From NCBI RefSeq assembly GCF_001010355.1, contig NZ_JPLA01000015.1:17853-81852 (forward strand): a stretch of 64,000 bases of DNA, in the 5' to 3' direction. The stretch is from Dyella japonica DSM 16301 (GTDB lineage Bacteria; Pseudomonadota; Gammaproteobacteria; Xanthomonadales; Rhodanobacteraceae). Below, in pieces: positions 1-8,994 of the stretch. A program made the position numbers and the translations under genes. A model generated the notes under the pieces. It saw nothing but the letters and a program-made list of their open reading frames with translations, searched no databases and was not told the origin of the DNA. Positions within the stretch are counted from its first letter, which is position 1. Each line of letters begins with the position of its first letter.

Positions 1-1
1 G

Positions 2-526
2 GAGCTGATCCCCGACGATCCGCACCTGCATCGCTGGCTGGACATGGCCAAGGAGCGCATCAACTTCCAGGGCCTGCCGGCGCGCATCTGCTGGGTGGGT
101 CTGGGTCTGCGCCACAAGCTGGGCCTGGCGTTCAACGAGATGGTGCGCAACGGCGAGCTGAAGGCGCCGGTGGTGATCGGCCGCGATCATCTCGATTCGG
201 GTTCGGTGGCCAGCCCCAATCGCGAGACCGAAGCGATGCGCGACGGTTCGGATGCGGTCAGCGACTGGCCGCTGCTGAACGCCATGCTCAACGTGGCCGG
301 CGGCGCGACCTGGGTGTCGCTGCACCATGGCGGCGGCGTGGGCATGGGTTATTCGCAGCATTCGGGCGTGGTCATCGTATGCGATGGCAGCGAAGCGGCC
401 GACCAGCGTCTTGCGCGCGTGCTGTGGAACGACCCGGGCACCGGCGTGATGCGTCATGCCGATGCCGGTTACCAGATCGCCATCGACTGCGCGAAAGAGC
501 AGGGCCTGAACCTGCCGATGATCTGA
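2..526 (+). CDS. hutU: Urocanate hydratase, C-terminal part
   Basis: This is the last ~174 residues of urocanase, which hydrates urocanate to imidazolonepropionate in cytosolic histidine degradation. The 5' end lies outside the window; the reading frame is open from base 2. The family-typical C-terminal stretches are visible: [17 protein letters not shown], the [20 protein letters not shown] region and the YSQHSG block. The end at LNLPMI is the normal terminus, so the gene is cut only by the window edge. Other hut genes would be expected to the left. Identity is very secure. Confidence 0.96.
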   Translation, partial: ELIPDDPHLHRWLDMAKERINFQGLPARICWVGLGLRHKLGLAFNEMVRNGELKAPVVIGRDHLDSGSVASPNRETEAMRDGSDAVSDWPLLNAMLNVAGGATWVSLHHGGGVGMGYSQHSGVVIVCDGSEAADQRLARVLWNDPGTGVMRHADAGYQIAIDCAKEQGLNLPMI

Positions 527-660
527 TCGCGTCGCGGTGCCTTGCGCATGGCGCAGGGCACCGCTCGCTGCGTGCCGGGGCAGGGCCAGTTCTGCGCCCG
601 TGATTTGCCATGGTCAGCTGCGAAAGTGACGGGGTCATCCAGATACAGAAGGGATTCTCC

Positions 661-1683
661 ATGGCTCTTTCGACCGCCCTCCGGGCTTGTTTGATGCCGG
701 TATTTGCGATCGCCTGCGTGGCTGCGTCGGGCATGTCGCTCGCGGCCAGCCCACCGTCGGTAACCCCAACGAACGAGCCGCTTCAGCATGCGTTGGATGC
801 CCTGGCGCAGCGTGCGCGGCCGGGCACCCTGGGCGTGGCCGTGCTCGACTTGAAGTCGGGCGCAGCGGCGGGCGTCGATGCGGATCGCGCGTTCCCGATG
901 ATGAGCGTGTTCAAGGCGCCGGTGGCCGCTGCGGTGCTGTCGCGGATTGACGATGGCTCGTTGTCGCTGCAGCAGTCAGTGACGGTGACGCGCGATCAGG
1001 TGATGGGAGGCTCGGCGATCCCGTCCCTGGGCGCGCACTTCCACGGTGAGCGCATGAGCTTCACCGTCGAGCAGCTGTTGAAAGCCGCGGTGACCGAGAG
1101 CGACAACACGGCGGTCAATGCCTTGATACGCGTCGCGGGTGGCCCCGGCGTGGTGACGACGTATCTGCACGCGCACGGCATCGATGGCATGCGCGTGGAT
1201 GTGGACGAGGCGGGCATCGCGCAGGTGTTTCACGGTCTGCGTCCGGGCGAACTGCCGCCGGCGCACGAAAGCGACGCGGCCGCGGACCAGCGTTTCCAGT
1301 CGGGCTATCAGGCCTTTCTCGCCGACCCGCGCAATCGCAGCACGCCGGATGCGGCGATCGCGTTCCTGCGCAAGCTGGTCCAGGGCGAGCTGCTGTCGCC
1401 GGTATCGACGCAGCGCCTGCTCGCGCTGATGGAAGCGCAAACGATCCCGAACCGCCTGCGCGCGGGCTTGCCTGCGGGCCTGCGGTTTGCCGACAAGACC
1501 GGTACGTCCGGCTCGCTGGGCAAGCGCACGGCTGCCTTCAACGATATCGGCATCATTCGCTGGCCCGACGGCCACACCGTGCTGGTGGCGGCCTTCCTGA
1601 TGGATTCACCAGCGAGCGACCCGCAGCGTGCTGCGCTGTTTGCCGATATGGCGCGAACCGTGGCGTCTTCTGTCCAGCCTTAG
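661..1683 (+). CDS. Class A beta-lactamase, periplasmic
   Basis: A serine beta-lactamase of 340 residues with a signal peptide ending near SLAAS (about residue 30). The active-site elements are S82-V-F-K85 (SxxK), S147-D-N149 (SDN) and K279-T-G. The SDN to KTG distance is 132 residues, against about 104 in TEM-like enzymes, so the omega-loop region carries an insertion of about 28 residues. E183 in the VDEAGI segment is the best candidate for the general-base glutamate; the usual ExxLN is not conserved. I chose the ATG at 661 because it begins the signal peptide and follows GAAGGGA; an upstream in-frame start at 610 would put a non-hydrophobic extension in front. Expected role is penicillin/cephalosporin hydrolysis. 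No ampR-like regulator is adjacent. Confidence 0.88.
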   Translation: MALSTALRACLMPVFAIACVAASGMSLAASPPSVTPTNEPLQHALDALAQRARPGTLGVAVLDLKSGAAAGVDADRAFPMMSVFKAPVAAAVLSRIDDGSLSLQQSVTVTRDQVMGGSAIPSLGAHFHGERMSFTVEQLLKAAVTESDNTAVNALIRVAGGPGVVTTYLHAHGIDGMRVDVDEAGIAQVFHGLRPGELPPAHESDAAADQRFQSGYQAFLADPRNRSTPDAAIAFLRKLVQGELLSPVSTQRLLALMEAQTIPNRLRAGLPAGLRFADKTGTSGSLGKRTAAFNDIGIIRWPDGHTVLVAAFLMDSPASDPQRAALFADMARTVASSVQP

Positions 1684-1754
1684 GGCCGCCTCGGTGGTGC
1701 CGGGCTCCGGCCGGGCGCATGATGTCGCCACATCATCCAACCAGGAGTGGCGAT

Positions 1755-2150
1755 ATGCCGGTCGAACTGAAGATGTTGGCGTGGTCGATTGTGTTGGGTC
1801 TGGTCTACGTGGTGGTTGCCGTCACGCTCGCCACCATGCAGCGAGGCCTGGCCTGGAGTGCCAGCAATCGCACCGGCGAAGCCCCGCTTACCGGCGCCGC
1901 CGACCGGACCAGTCGGGCCTGCCGTAATTTTCTCGAGACCTTCGCGTTTTTCGCGGCCGCGGTGCTGGTCGTGGTGGTGGGGCAGCGCACCACGGGCACG
2001 ACCGCGCTTGGTGCACAGATCTACTTCTGGGCACGGGTAATCTACCTGCCGGTTTTTGCGGCCGGCATTCCTTACCTGCGCACCTTGATCTGGGCCGGGT
2101 CGGTGGTCGGCCTGGTGATGATTTTGTCCGGCGTGTTCGGTTCGAATTGA
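1755..2150 (+). CDS. MAPEG family membrane protein
   Basis: A 131-residue integral membrane protein with four hydrophobic segments (about residues 4-24, 58-77, 82-100 and 108-128) and the MAPEG-like pattern RAxxNFLETFAFFAAAVL. MAPEG covers microsomal glutathione S-transferase-like proteins; bacterial members of this length are mostly uncharacterised. The ATG at 1755 is preceded by CAGGAGTGG at a good distance; an in-frame upstream ATG at 1719 has no such site. It stands alone between the beta-lactamase and the PqqC-like gene. Family assignment is firm; substrate is unknown. Confidence 0.82.
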   Translation: MPVELKMLAWSIVLGLVYVVVAVTLATMQRGLAWSASNRTGEAPLTGAADRTSRACRNFLETFAFFAAAVLVVVVGQRTTGTTALGAQIYFWARVIYLPVFAAGIPYLRTLIWAGSVVGLVMILSGVFGSN

Positions 2151-2497
2151 CGAAACGCGCGCCTCGCGACTGATCGCCGGGTGCCATCGGCGGCGGCGCG
2201 GGGCGCGCGTTTGTCTATCGCGGCAACGCTGCTTGATTCGTCGGGTGCTGCGTCAAAATCTTGGCGCGCGCCAGTATTTCGTCGTCAGTTTTCCGCCAGG
2301 ATGGTGCCGGGGCTTCCTTGGCTGATTTTTACTTTTTCTCTGTTAATCAATCACTTGCGTGCATTTTGCCAGGTAGCTTCGCGAACTGGCGTTCGCAAGC
2401 CATTCGAGGCGTGACCACACTGGTAGTCCGGCACGGCTTGTGTCGGGCCGCCGGCCAGGGTCCGGCGGTTTCCTTGAATGACGACTGGAGAAACTGC
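2151..2497. other. Intergenic leader, about 350 bases
   Basis: No gene is supported here. The block at about 2318-2355 is clearly richer in A/T than its surroundings and could hold the promoter of the following PqqC-like gene, but I see no convincing -35/-10 pair and no recognisable riboswitch fold. Confidence 0.4.
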
Positions 2498-3271
2498 ATG
2501 AACACCAACAATGTACGCACCGGCTCGCTGACCGAACTGTCCAGCTACCCGAAATGGGCACGCGACATGATCGAAGCCTGCGAACCCGCCCGCCGGAGCG
2601 TCCGCGACCACGTGATGTGGGACATGATGAGCGAAGGTAGTATCGACTTGGCTACCGTGCGCAACTTCATGGTCGGCACCTGGTCGCTGATCGAGCGCTT
2701 CCCGGGCTTCATGGCCTTGAGCCTGCTCAAGACGCGTTATGGACGCAGTGCCGGCGACAACATGGCCCGACGCTGGCTGGTCCGCAACATCCGCGTGGAG
2801 CAGAACCATGCCGAGTACTGGCTGGATTGGGCCGAGGGCTCTGGCGTGTCGCGCGAGGAAGTGCTCGACGGCCTGCCGCCCCGCGGCACCCAGACAGCCG
2901 CGGAGTGGTGCCACGACGTCTGCGCCCGCGACACGCTGGCTGCCGGTATCGCGGCCACCAACTACGCGATCGAAGGCGTCACCGGCGAATGGTCCCAGAA
3001 GGTGTTTGACAGCGTGGCCTACGCCAACAGCCTGCCGGCGGCCGGCCGCAAGTCGACCCTGCGTTGGCTTCAGCTACACGCCGCTTATGACGATACTCAT
3101 CCGTGGGAGGCGCTGGAGATCGTCTGCACCCTGATGGGCAGCCAGCCCGCGGAGGAGGAAGTGGAGCATCTGCGTGAATGCATCGAGCGCAGCTACGTGA
3201 GCCTGCACTATGGTCTCGAGCGTTGTCTGGTGCAGCACGCGGTGAACGAAGTGGCAGAGCAAGCGGCGTAA
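2498..3271 (+). CDS. PqqC/TenA-like (haem-oxygenase-fold) enzyme
   Basis: A 257-residue helical protein of the TenA/PqqC/CADD superfamily, often annotated as an iron-containing redox enzyme or a TenA-like regulator. Supporting features are the all-helical character and metal-ligand-type residues: E in RVEQNHAEYW (with an H), and HAAYDDTHPWEALEI near the C-terminus. The ATG at 2498 has a TGGAG box 7 bases upstream; the open frame extends back to 2261 but without signal or conservation. No pqq or thiamine genes are adjacent, so PQQ or thiamine synthesis is not supported. Related Chlamydia CADD makes p-aminobenzoate; that role here would be speculation. Confidence 0.75.
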   Translation: MNTNNVRTGSLTELSSYPKWARDMIEACEPARRSVRDHVMWDMMSEGSIDLATVRNFMVGTWSLIERFPGFMALSLLKTRYGRSAGDNMARRWLVRNIRVEQNHAEYWLDWAEGSGVSREEVLDGLPPRGTQTAAEWCHDVCARDTLAAGIAATNYAIEGVTGEWSQKVFDSVAYANSLPAAGRKSTLRWLQLHAAYDDTHPWEALEIVCTLMGSQPAEEEVEHLRECIERSYVSLHYGLERCLVQHAVNEVAEQAA

Positions 3272-3342
3272 AGGGGATCTCGTCGTCGACAGCGTGACGG
3301 GACGAGATGTAGCTTTATGGAGTGGTCGTGTAAAAGGACGCC

Positions 3343-6093
3343 ATGGATTTGATCCGTAGCACCTCTCCAAGACCGCTGTCCCGGCGCTTGAGGCCACTGG
3401 CCTATGGGCTGGTGGCCGTCATCGGCCTGATTCTCATGCTTACCTGGGGAGCCCTCCAGGTCCAGGTCACTCTCGCCGGTTTCCTCAACGGCGAGAGTGT
3501 CTGGAGCAAGGCGCAGAAGCAGGCGGTGGTGGACCTGCTCGGCTATGCCCAGTCCGGCGATGCTGCCCGGCTGGCGGCCTTTCGCCGAAACTACGAGTTG
3601 CTGTCGTCCGACGGCTGGGCGCGTGACGCGATCGCCTCGGGCCATTACGACCGCAAGCTGATCCATGAGGCGTTCCAGCGCGGCAAGATCCTGCCGCAGG
3701 CCGAGCCCGGCATGATCTTCATGCTGCGCTGCTGCACGGACGTGCAGCACATGCACGAAGCCGTATCGCTATGGCGCGCCGCCGATGGTCCGCTGGGCCA
3801 ACTCGATGGCGTGGCCAAGGAATTGAGCGAAGCCTATGCGCGCGGACAGCCCGAGCCGGCATGGCTGCAGTGGCAGCTCGACCGCATCAACGGGCTCAAC
3901 AACGATCTGGAGCCGCTCACCAACGGTTTCTCGCTGGAGGTGGCGCAGGGCGCGATCTGGCTCGGCAGGGTGCTGTTCGCGGCGGTGTTCCTCACCGCCT
4001 GCATCGCCTCCCTGCTGTGGCTGCGCATGGCCCAGCGCATCCTCTTGCGCATCCGCGGCACCGAAGAGCGCTACAGCACGCTGTTCAACAGCGCCGCCGA
4101 CGCCATCCTGATGGTGGACGACGAAAGCGGGCGCATCCTGGAGGCCAACCGCACCGCCATGCAGTGGACCGGCCGCGACGTGGACAAGCTCACCGGCGAA
4201 GCGCTGTCCACTTTCTTTACGCCGCTGCTGCATCGCGCCGATGGCGCCGTCACCGGCGAGTTGCGCATGGCCGACGGCGAATTGCGTCCGGTGGAGATGC
4301 GCAGCAGCGTGACCCACTGGGGATCGCAGAGCGTGCGGCAGTCGATCCTGCGCGATATCACCGAACGGGTGAACCTGGAGCAGCAGCGACGCATCGCCTC
4401 GGAGGCGCTGGCCAGCATCGCCGAGGGTGTGATCATCGCCGAGGCGGATCGGCGCGTGACGCGCGTGAACGCCGCGCATATCCGCATGACCGGTTTCACC
4501 GTGCAGGCCCTGCAGGGGCTGCGCTTCGACGACCTGCGCTGCCTGGCCGACGGCTCGCCGCTGCCCAACTCGGTGTGGGACGTGATCGAGGCCGAGGGCA
4601 ACTGGGTCGGCGAAGTGCGCAGTCGCCGCATGGACGGCACCAGCTATCCGGAGCTGCTCAGCATCAGCGCCATCCGCAACCCGGAAGGCGAGGTGCAGCA
4701 TTACGTGGCGGTGATCAACAACATCAGCACCGCCAAGGCGAACGAGCAGCGCCTGCAATACATGGCCGCGCACGACACGCTTACCGGCCTGCCCAACCGG
4801 GCCGAGTTCGAGCGCCGCTGCGTGCAGGCCGTCACCACGGCCGAGCGCGAACGCGGGATGGCCGCCGTGATCTTCATCGACCTGGATGCCTTCAAGGCGG
4901 TGAACGACAGCTACACCCACGCCATCGGCGATCACCTGCTGGTGAAAGTGGCCGAGCGCGTCGTCTATGAGCTGGGCGATCACGGCGTGGCGGGCCGCAT
5001 CGGTGGCGATGAGTTCACCGTGCTGCTGTCGGATCTGCATTCGCGCGAGCAGGCGAGTGCGCTGGCGGGCCGGTTGTTGACGGTGCTGTCGACGCCGTTC
5101 GCGGTCGGCGACTACGAACTCGCCCTCAGCGCCAGCATCGGCATCGCCTGTTTTCCGCTCGACGGCACCGACGTGCCCACCCTGATCACCAACGCCGATG
5201 CCGCCATGTACGCGGCCAAGACCGAGGAGCGCAACGCGTTCCGCTTCTACTCGCCGCGCATGCAGGCCGATGCACGGCGTCGCATCGCACTGGCCTCGGA
5301 GCTGCGCAAGGCGCTGTCGGAGAACGAGTTCCGCTTGATGTACCAGCCCACGGTGGAAATGCGCACCGGCCGCATCGTGGCGGTGGAGGCGCTATTGCGC
5401 TGGTATCACCCGCAGCGCGGGCTGATCGCGCCGGGCGAATTCATTCCGATGGCGGAGAAGCTGGGCTTGATCCGGCGCATCGACCAATGGGTGCTGCAGG
5501 CCGCGTGCGAGCAGATGTCCGCGTGGGATAAGGCCGGTCTGCCACCGTTGCGCATGGCGGTGAACGTATCGGCGAACTGGTTCGGGCAGGCCAATTTCGT
5601 CGACGAAATCCGCATGCTGCTGGAAGCGCGGCGCCTGGCGCCCGAGCGACTGATGCTGGAGATCACCGAGGGGGCGATCCTGCGCCTGGGCGAGGAGATG
5701 GAGCGCACCCTGCACGCGCTGCACTCGCTGGGCGTGGGCGTGGCGATCGATGATTTCGGCACCGGCTATTCGTCGATGAGCTACCTGAAGCTGCGCGCCA
5801 TCGATTACCTGAAGATCGACCAGAGTTTCGTCGCCGGCCTACCCGACGACGTCAGTGACGGCGCCATCGTCGAGTCCATGCTGACGCTGTGCCGCCGCCT
5901 CGATATCAGCCCGATTGCCGAAGGCATCGAAACCGAAGAACAGCATCGCTTCCTGCTGCGTGCGGGATGCACCGAAGGGCAGGGCTTCCTGTATTCGCGT
6001 CCGGTCGAACCGAACGTGATCGCGCAATTGCTCAGCCCCGGACGGCGCCAGGGCAATTCCCACCTGCGCCTGGTGCCGCCCGAGGCGGGTTGA
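3343..6093 (+). CDS. Membrane PAS-GGDEF-EAL cyclic-di-GMP protein
   Basis: A 916-residue signalling protein. Order: TM helix (about 20-42), periplasmic sensor region (about 43-205), second TM (about 207-228), two PAS domains (about 240-345 and 350-465), GGDEF (about 470-630) and EAL (about 645-900). The GGDEF signature is intact at 554-558, but the RxxD inhibitory site that should end five residues before it is absent. The EAL domain keeps EAL at 682-684, the DDFGTGYS loop near 803, and the later GIE and GQGF elements, so phosphodiesterase activity is expected. Whether both domains are active, or GGDEF only binds GTP, cannot be read from sequence. It is followed tail-to-tail by msrA. Confidence 0.93.
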   Translation: MDLIRSTSPRPLSRRLRPLAYGLVAVIGLILMLTWGALQVQVTLAGFLNGESVWSKAQKQAVVDLLGYAQSGDAARLAAFRRNYELLSSDGWARDAIASGHYDRKLIHEAFQRGKILPQAEPGMIFMLRCCTDVQHMHEAVSLWRAADGPLGQLDGVAKELSEAYARGQPEPAWLQWQLDRINGLNNDLEPLTNGFSLEVAQGAIWLGRVLFAAVFLTACIASLLWLRMAQRILLRIRGTEERYSTLFNSAADAILMVDDESGRILEANRTAMQWTGRDVDKLTGEALSTFFTPLLHRADGAVTGELRMADGELRPVEMRSSVTHWGSQSVRQSILRDITERVNLEQQRRIASEALASIAEGVIIAEADRRVTRVNAAHIRMTGFTVQALQGLRFDDLRCLADGSPLPNSVWDVIEAEGNWVGEVRSRRMDGTSYPELLSISAIRNPEGEVQHYVAVINNISTAKANEQRLQYMAAHDTLTGLPNRAEFERRCVQAVTTAERERGMAAVIFIDLDAFKAVNDSYTHAIGDHLLVKVAERVVYELGDHGVAGRIGGDEFTVLLSDLHSREQASALAGRLLTVLSTPFAVGDYELALSASIGIACFPLDGTDVPTLITNADAAMYAAKTEERNAFRFYSPRMQADARRRIALASELRKALSENEFRLMYQPTVEMRTGRIVAVEALLRWYHPQRGLIAPGEFIPMAEKLGLIRRIDQWVLQAACEQMSAWDKAGLPPLRMAVNVSANWFGQANFVDEIRMLLEARRLAPERLMLEITEGAILRLGEEMERTLHALHSLGVGVAIDDFGTGYSSMSYLKLRAIDYLKIDQSFVAGLPDDVSDGAIVESMLTLCRRLDISPIAEGIETEEQHRFLLRAGCTEGQGFLYSRPVEPNVIAQLLSPGRRQGNSHLRLVPPEAG

Positions 6094-6096
6094 TCG

Positions 6097-6801
6097 TCAG
6101 TGCAGCGTGACGCTGACCAGTTCGCGGTCAGGCTGATAAAGCGTCGGGAACTGCTGCTTCAGATGGGTCACCTTGGGCGCATCGTTGAACACGATGTACG
6201 GCTCGTCGGGATGACGCTTCGCATAGTCCTGGTGATAGGACTCCGCGACATAGAAGCCCTTGAGCGGCACCACCTGGGTCACGATGGGATCGCCATAGGC
6301 ATGCGCGGCGGTCAGCTGCGCGATGTATGCGGTGGCGACGCGCTTTTGGTCGTCGTTGCCATAGAAGATCGCCGAGCGATACTGCGTGCCCACGTCCGGA
6401 CCCTGGCGATTGAGCTGCGTCGGGTCGGTGGCGACCGAGAAGTAGACCTTCAGCAACTGGCCATAGCTGACCTTGCTCGGGTCGTAGACGATCTTCACGG
6501 ATTCGGCGTGGCCGGTGTCGCCATCGCTCACGCGATCGTACTCGGCGGTGTTGGCGGCGCCTCCGGAGTAACCGGCCCACACTTTCTTCACGCCTTTGAC
6601 GTGCTCGAACACCGCCTGCAGGCCCCAGAAACAGCCACCGGCCAAGACGGCGACCTGATCACCCTGGGCAGGCGCGGCGTCGACCGCGGGGTCGGGAAGC
6701 ACGGTGTTGTCGCCGGCCGCGGCCAGCGTGCAGGCGCCCAGGCCTGCCATCAGAAGTAGGCCCGCGAGGGCGGGAAACAGCTTGAATCGGCGGATGCTCA
6801 T
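6097..6801 (-). CDS. msrA: Peptide methionine sulfoxide reductase, lipoprotein form
   Basis: MsrA reduces methionine-S-sulfoxide in proteins. The catalytic motif GGCFWG is at residues 55-60 (C57 nucleophile), followed by the GYSGG and GHAESV elements. The N-terminus is a lipoprotein signal with lipobox LGAC (C24), so the enzyme should be anchored outside the cytoplasm; many MsrA proteins are cytosolic. The ATG at 6801 follows GGAG by 9 bases; an in-frame start 11 codons earlier is also open. There is no fused MsrB. Length is 234 residues. It may protect envelope proteins from oxidation. Confidence 0.95.
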   Translation of the reverse strand: MSIRRFKLFPALAGLLLMAGLGACTLAAAGDNTVLPDPAVDAAPAQGDQVAVLAGGCFWGLQAVFEHVKGVKKVWAGYSGGAANTAEYDRVSDGDTGHAESVKIVYDPSKVSYGQLLKVYFSVATDPTQLNRQGPDVGTQYRSAIFYGNDDQKRVATAYIAQLTAAHAYGDPIVTQVVPLKGFYVAESYHQDYAKRHPDEPYIVFNDAPKVTHLKQQFPTLYQPDRELVSVTLH

Positions 6802-6980
6802 GAAGGAACGCTCCATCGAGGAGGGGGACGGCATGCCCGCAGCACTGCGCGGGCCTTGCTTCCTTATTCGCCGCCGGGTCGCTTCCGGTTACCTGCATCC
6901 TGACAGCTTGCGCCCGGCCGGGTGCGAAGGCCTCGCCAAGGCGGTGTTATCGTGCGGCTTTCTTCGCCAGGGAGGCCGCC

Positions 6981-7805
6981 ATGCCGCATCAGCTTGATCT
7001 CGAGGGCTACCTGCAACGCATCGGTTTCGTCGGCGAGCCCAGGGCCGACGTAGCGACCCTGCGCGCACTTGCCACGGCGCATATCGCAGCCATTCCGTTT
7101 GAGAATCTCGATCCCCTGACGGACGCGCCGGTATCGCTGGAGCTCGCCGCGATCGAGGCCAAGCTGGTGAACGGCCAGCGCGGCGGCTACTGCTTCGAAC
7201 AGAATGCGCTGTTCAGCGCGGTGCTGAAGGCGGTGGGCTTCGACGTCACCGGTCTGATCGCCCGCGTGCTGTGGAACCAACCCGAGGACGCCGAGAGCCC
7301 GCAGACGCATATGCTGCTGCGCGTGGAAGTGGAGGGCGAGAGCTGGCTGGCCGATGTCGGCTTCGGCAGCATGGCGCTGGGCGGTGCGCTGAGGCTGGTG
7401 GTCGACGAGGCGCAGCCCACCTCACTGGAGCCGTTCCGCCTCGTCACGGACGGCGTGCAGTGGCGCATACAGGCGCGGGTGGGCGAGCAGTGGCGCACGC
7501 TGTACCGGTTTCGCCTGCAGCCGGCGGAACCGGTCGACTATGTGGTGGGCAACCATTTCACCTCGACCTTCCCGCAGTCGCTGTTCCGGCACAACCTGAT
7601 CGTCGCGCGCACGCTGGCCGATCGCCGGCTCGCACTGCGCAACCGCGAGTTCGCGATGCATGCCCTGGGGCACGAGTCGGTGCGTCGCACGCTGCAGAAC
7701 GTCGACGAGATCAAGCGGGTGATCGAGGAACAGTTCGGCATCCGCCTGCCGGCATCGCCGGTGCTGGACGCCAGGCTCGCCGCGCTGCCGATGCCCGAGG
7801 CTTGA
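6981..7805 (+). CDS. nat: Arylamine N-acetyltransferase
   Basis: NAT transfers acetyl from acetyl-CoA to arylamines or hydrazines. The catalytic triad is C71 (in RGGYCFE), H110 (in THMLLR) and D125 (in ADVGFG). At 274 residues it has the normal bacterial length. The N-terminal IPFENL and C-terminal beta-barrel/lid region are also present. It ends directly against the S4-domain gene on the other strand, with the stop codons at 7805 and 7806 touching, so the two are convergent with no space for a terminator. Family is certain; native substrate is unknown. Confidence 0.95.
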   Translation: MPHQLDLEGYLQRIGFVGEPRADVATLRALATAHIAAIPFENLDPLTDAPVSLELAAIEAKLVNGQRGGYCFEQNALFSAVLKAVGFDVTGLIARVLWNQPEDAESPQTHMLLRVEVEGESWLADVGFGSMALGGALRLVVDEAQPTSLEPFRLVTDGVQWRIQARVGEQWRTLYRFRLQPAEPVDYVVGNHFTSTFPQSLFRHNLIVARTLADRRLALRNREFAMHALGHESVRRTLQNVDEIKRVIEEQFGIRLPASPVLDARLAALPMPEA

Positions 7806-8027
7806 TCAGTCCAGCGCGTTCACGTGGATGACGAAGTCTTCCAGCTGCACCACCTGGCCTGCGTGGATCTTGCAGGTCTTGCGCAGCTCCTGCTGGCCAT
7901 CCACGTAAACCACGCCCGACGCCACGATGGCCTTGCCCGCGCCGCCGCTGTCGCATAGACCCACCAGCTTGAGCAGCTGGTTGAGTTCCACGTAGTCGCG
8001 GTCCAGGTCGAAATCGATCTCTTGCAT
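7806..8027 (-). CDS. S4-domain RNA-binding protein (YbcJ-like)
   Basis: A 73-residue protein consisting of one S4 domain: LNQLLKLVGLCDSGGAGKAIVASGVVYVDG matches the family, with the G-V-V-x-V-N/D-G turn, followed by RKTCKIHAGQVVQ. Proteins of this type (E. coli YbcJ) are thought to bind structured RNA. It lies just downstream of the barstar gene on the same strand (14 bases apart), so the three minus-strand genes from 8934 to 7806 may be one operon. Confidence 0.85.
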   Translation of the reverse strand: MQEIDFDLDRDYVELNQLLKLVGLCDSGGAGKAIVASGVVYVDGQQELRKTCKIHAGQVVQLEDFVIHVNALD

Positions 8028-8041
8028 GGTGATGTGCTTAC

Positions 8042-8476
8042 TCAGTCGTCGGTATCATCAAAAGCGCTTTCGGGCAGCGCGAAGAACACGAAGAACGGGG
8101 CGCCGGCGTCCTGCCAGTAGTCCACCGCTTCTTCGAGAATATCCAGCAGGGTATCGAAGTCGTCCTCGTTGCGGCCGCGCATCTGCTCGGCGTGATCGAA
8201 CAGCAGGATATAGCCAGTCGCCTTGAGCCAGGACAGATCGCGCATGCTGTCGGCCAGCGCATCCCAGTTGCGGCCGAAGTCGGCGGGCAGGCGCAGTGCC
8301 TGGGTCAGGCGATCGAACAGCGCTTCGTGATCAGTGTAGTCGGCGAGGCTGACGCGGCATACGCGCAGTCCCTGCATGCCGGCTGCTTCGGCCAGGGGTT
8401 CCAGATCCTCGCTGGTGACAAAGAAAATGCCACCGTCTTCGGCATCGCCGAAATCCAGATCAAATTGCGCGCTCAT
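8042..8476 (-). CDS. Barstar-family RNase inhibitor
   Basis: A 144-residue acidic protein with a barstar domain in the second half: the DHEALFDRLTQALRLPADFG / NWDALADSM region is the family signature, and the protein ends in an acidic tail. Barstar binds and blocks barnase-type RNases in the cytoplasm. Its start codon overlaps the stop codon of the upstream RNase gene (ATGA, 8473-8476), which suggests coupled translation, so that inhibitor is made whenever the RNase is. Genetic linkage supports this pairing strongly. Confidence 0.9.
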   Translation of the reverse strand: MSAQFDLDFGDAEDGGIFFVTSEDLEPLAEAAGMQGLRVCRVSLADYTDHEALFDRLTQALRLPADFGRNWDALADSMRDLSWLKATGYILLFDHAEQMRGRNEDDFDTLLDILEEAVDYWQDAGAPFFVFFALPESAFDDTDD

Positions 8477-8934
8477 CGGGATACCTCGAACTGGCGAAAC
8501 GTGCGGTAGTGGTCGTCGGTGTAGTAGTAGATCTGCGGCGGTGTGCCGCCGGTGATGATGCGTCGCGCGCCGCGGTAATCGAGTCCCGGCGTGTCCACCG
8601 TGTACTCGTGGTAGTAGCCCTCCGGCTTGGCCGGCAGGCGTCCTTCGCGATTCTGGAACACCACGCCGTCCTGGCGATGTTCGTACGGACCACCGCTGGC
8701 GATGCGCCGCAGGATATCGGCCGCTTCCGGCGGCAGGAACGACGGCAGCGTATCGTTGCGTGTCGGCGCGGTGACCGGCGTCGTGGCCTCTTGCGATACC
8801 ACGCTGTCTTGCGGCGCCGCGGTTGGCGACACCACACCGCCTTGCGGCAGCGGTTCAGAGCTATGACGACCCCACAGCAGCGCCGCCACGGCCAGCACGG
8901 CCAGCAGAAGCAAGGGTTTGAGTGCGCGCATCAC
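8473..8934 (-). CDS. Secreted barnase-like (N1/T1) ribonuclease
   Basis: A 153-residue guanyl-type RNase with an N-terminal hydrophobic segment (about 7-22) that acts as signal peptide or anchor, a Pro/Thr-rich linker (about 28-62), and the catalytic domain. Candidate catalytic residues are E110 (YYHEYTV), R124/R125 (GARRII) and H142 (DDHYRTF), matching the Glu/Arg/His arrangement of barnase. The enzyme should act outside the cytoplasm, with barstar protecting the cell from unexported enzyme. It could be nutritional, defensive or a contact/competition toxin; the sequence does not decide. Confidence 0.9.
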   Translation of the reverse strand: MMRALKPLLLLAVLAVAALLWGRHSSEPLPQGGVVSPTAAPQDSVVSQEATTPVTAPTRNDTLPSFLPPEAADILRRIASGGPYEHRQDGVVFQNREGRLPAKPEGYYHEYTVDTPGLDYRGARRIITGGTPPQIYYYTDDHYRTFRQFEVSR

Positions 8935-8994
8935 GAAACGCCTGGTCAGAGTGGCGCGAGTGTAGATCCTCCGGCGCGCCCAGGCACGCCGGCG

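Noticed and set aside
3769..5040. 423-codon open frame on the minus strand
   Set aside because: Antisense to the PAS-GGDEF-EAL gene; no start site or domain.
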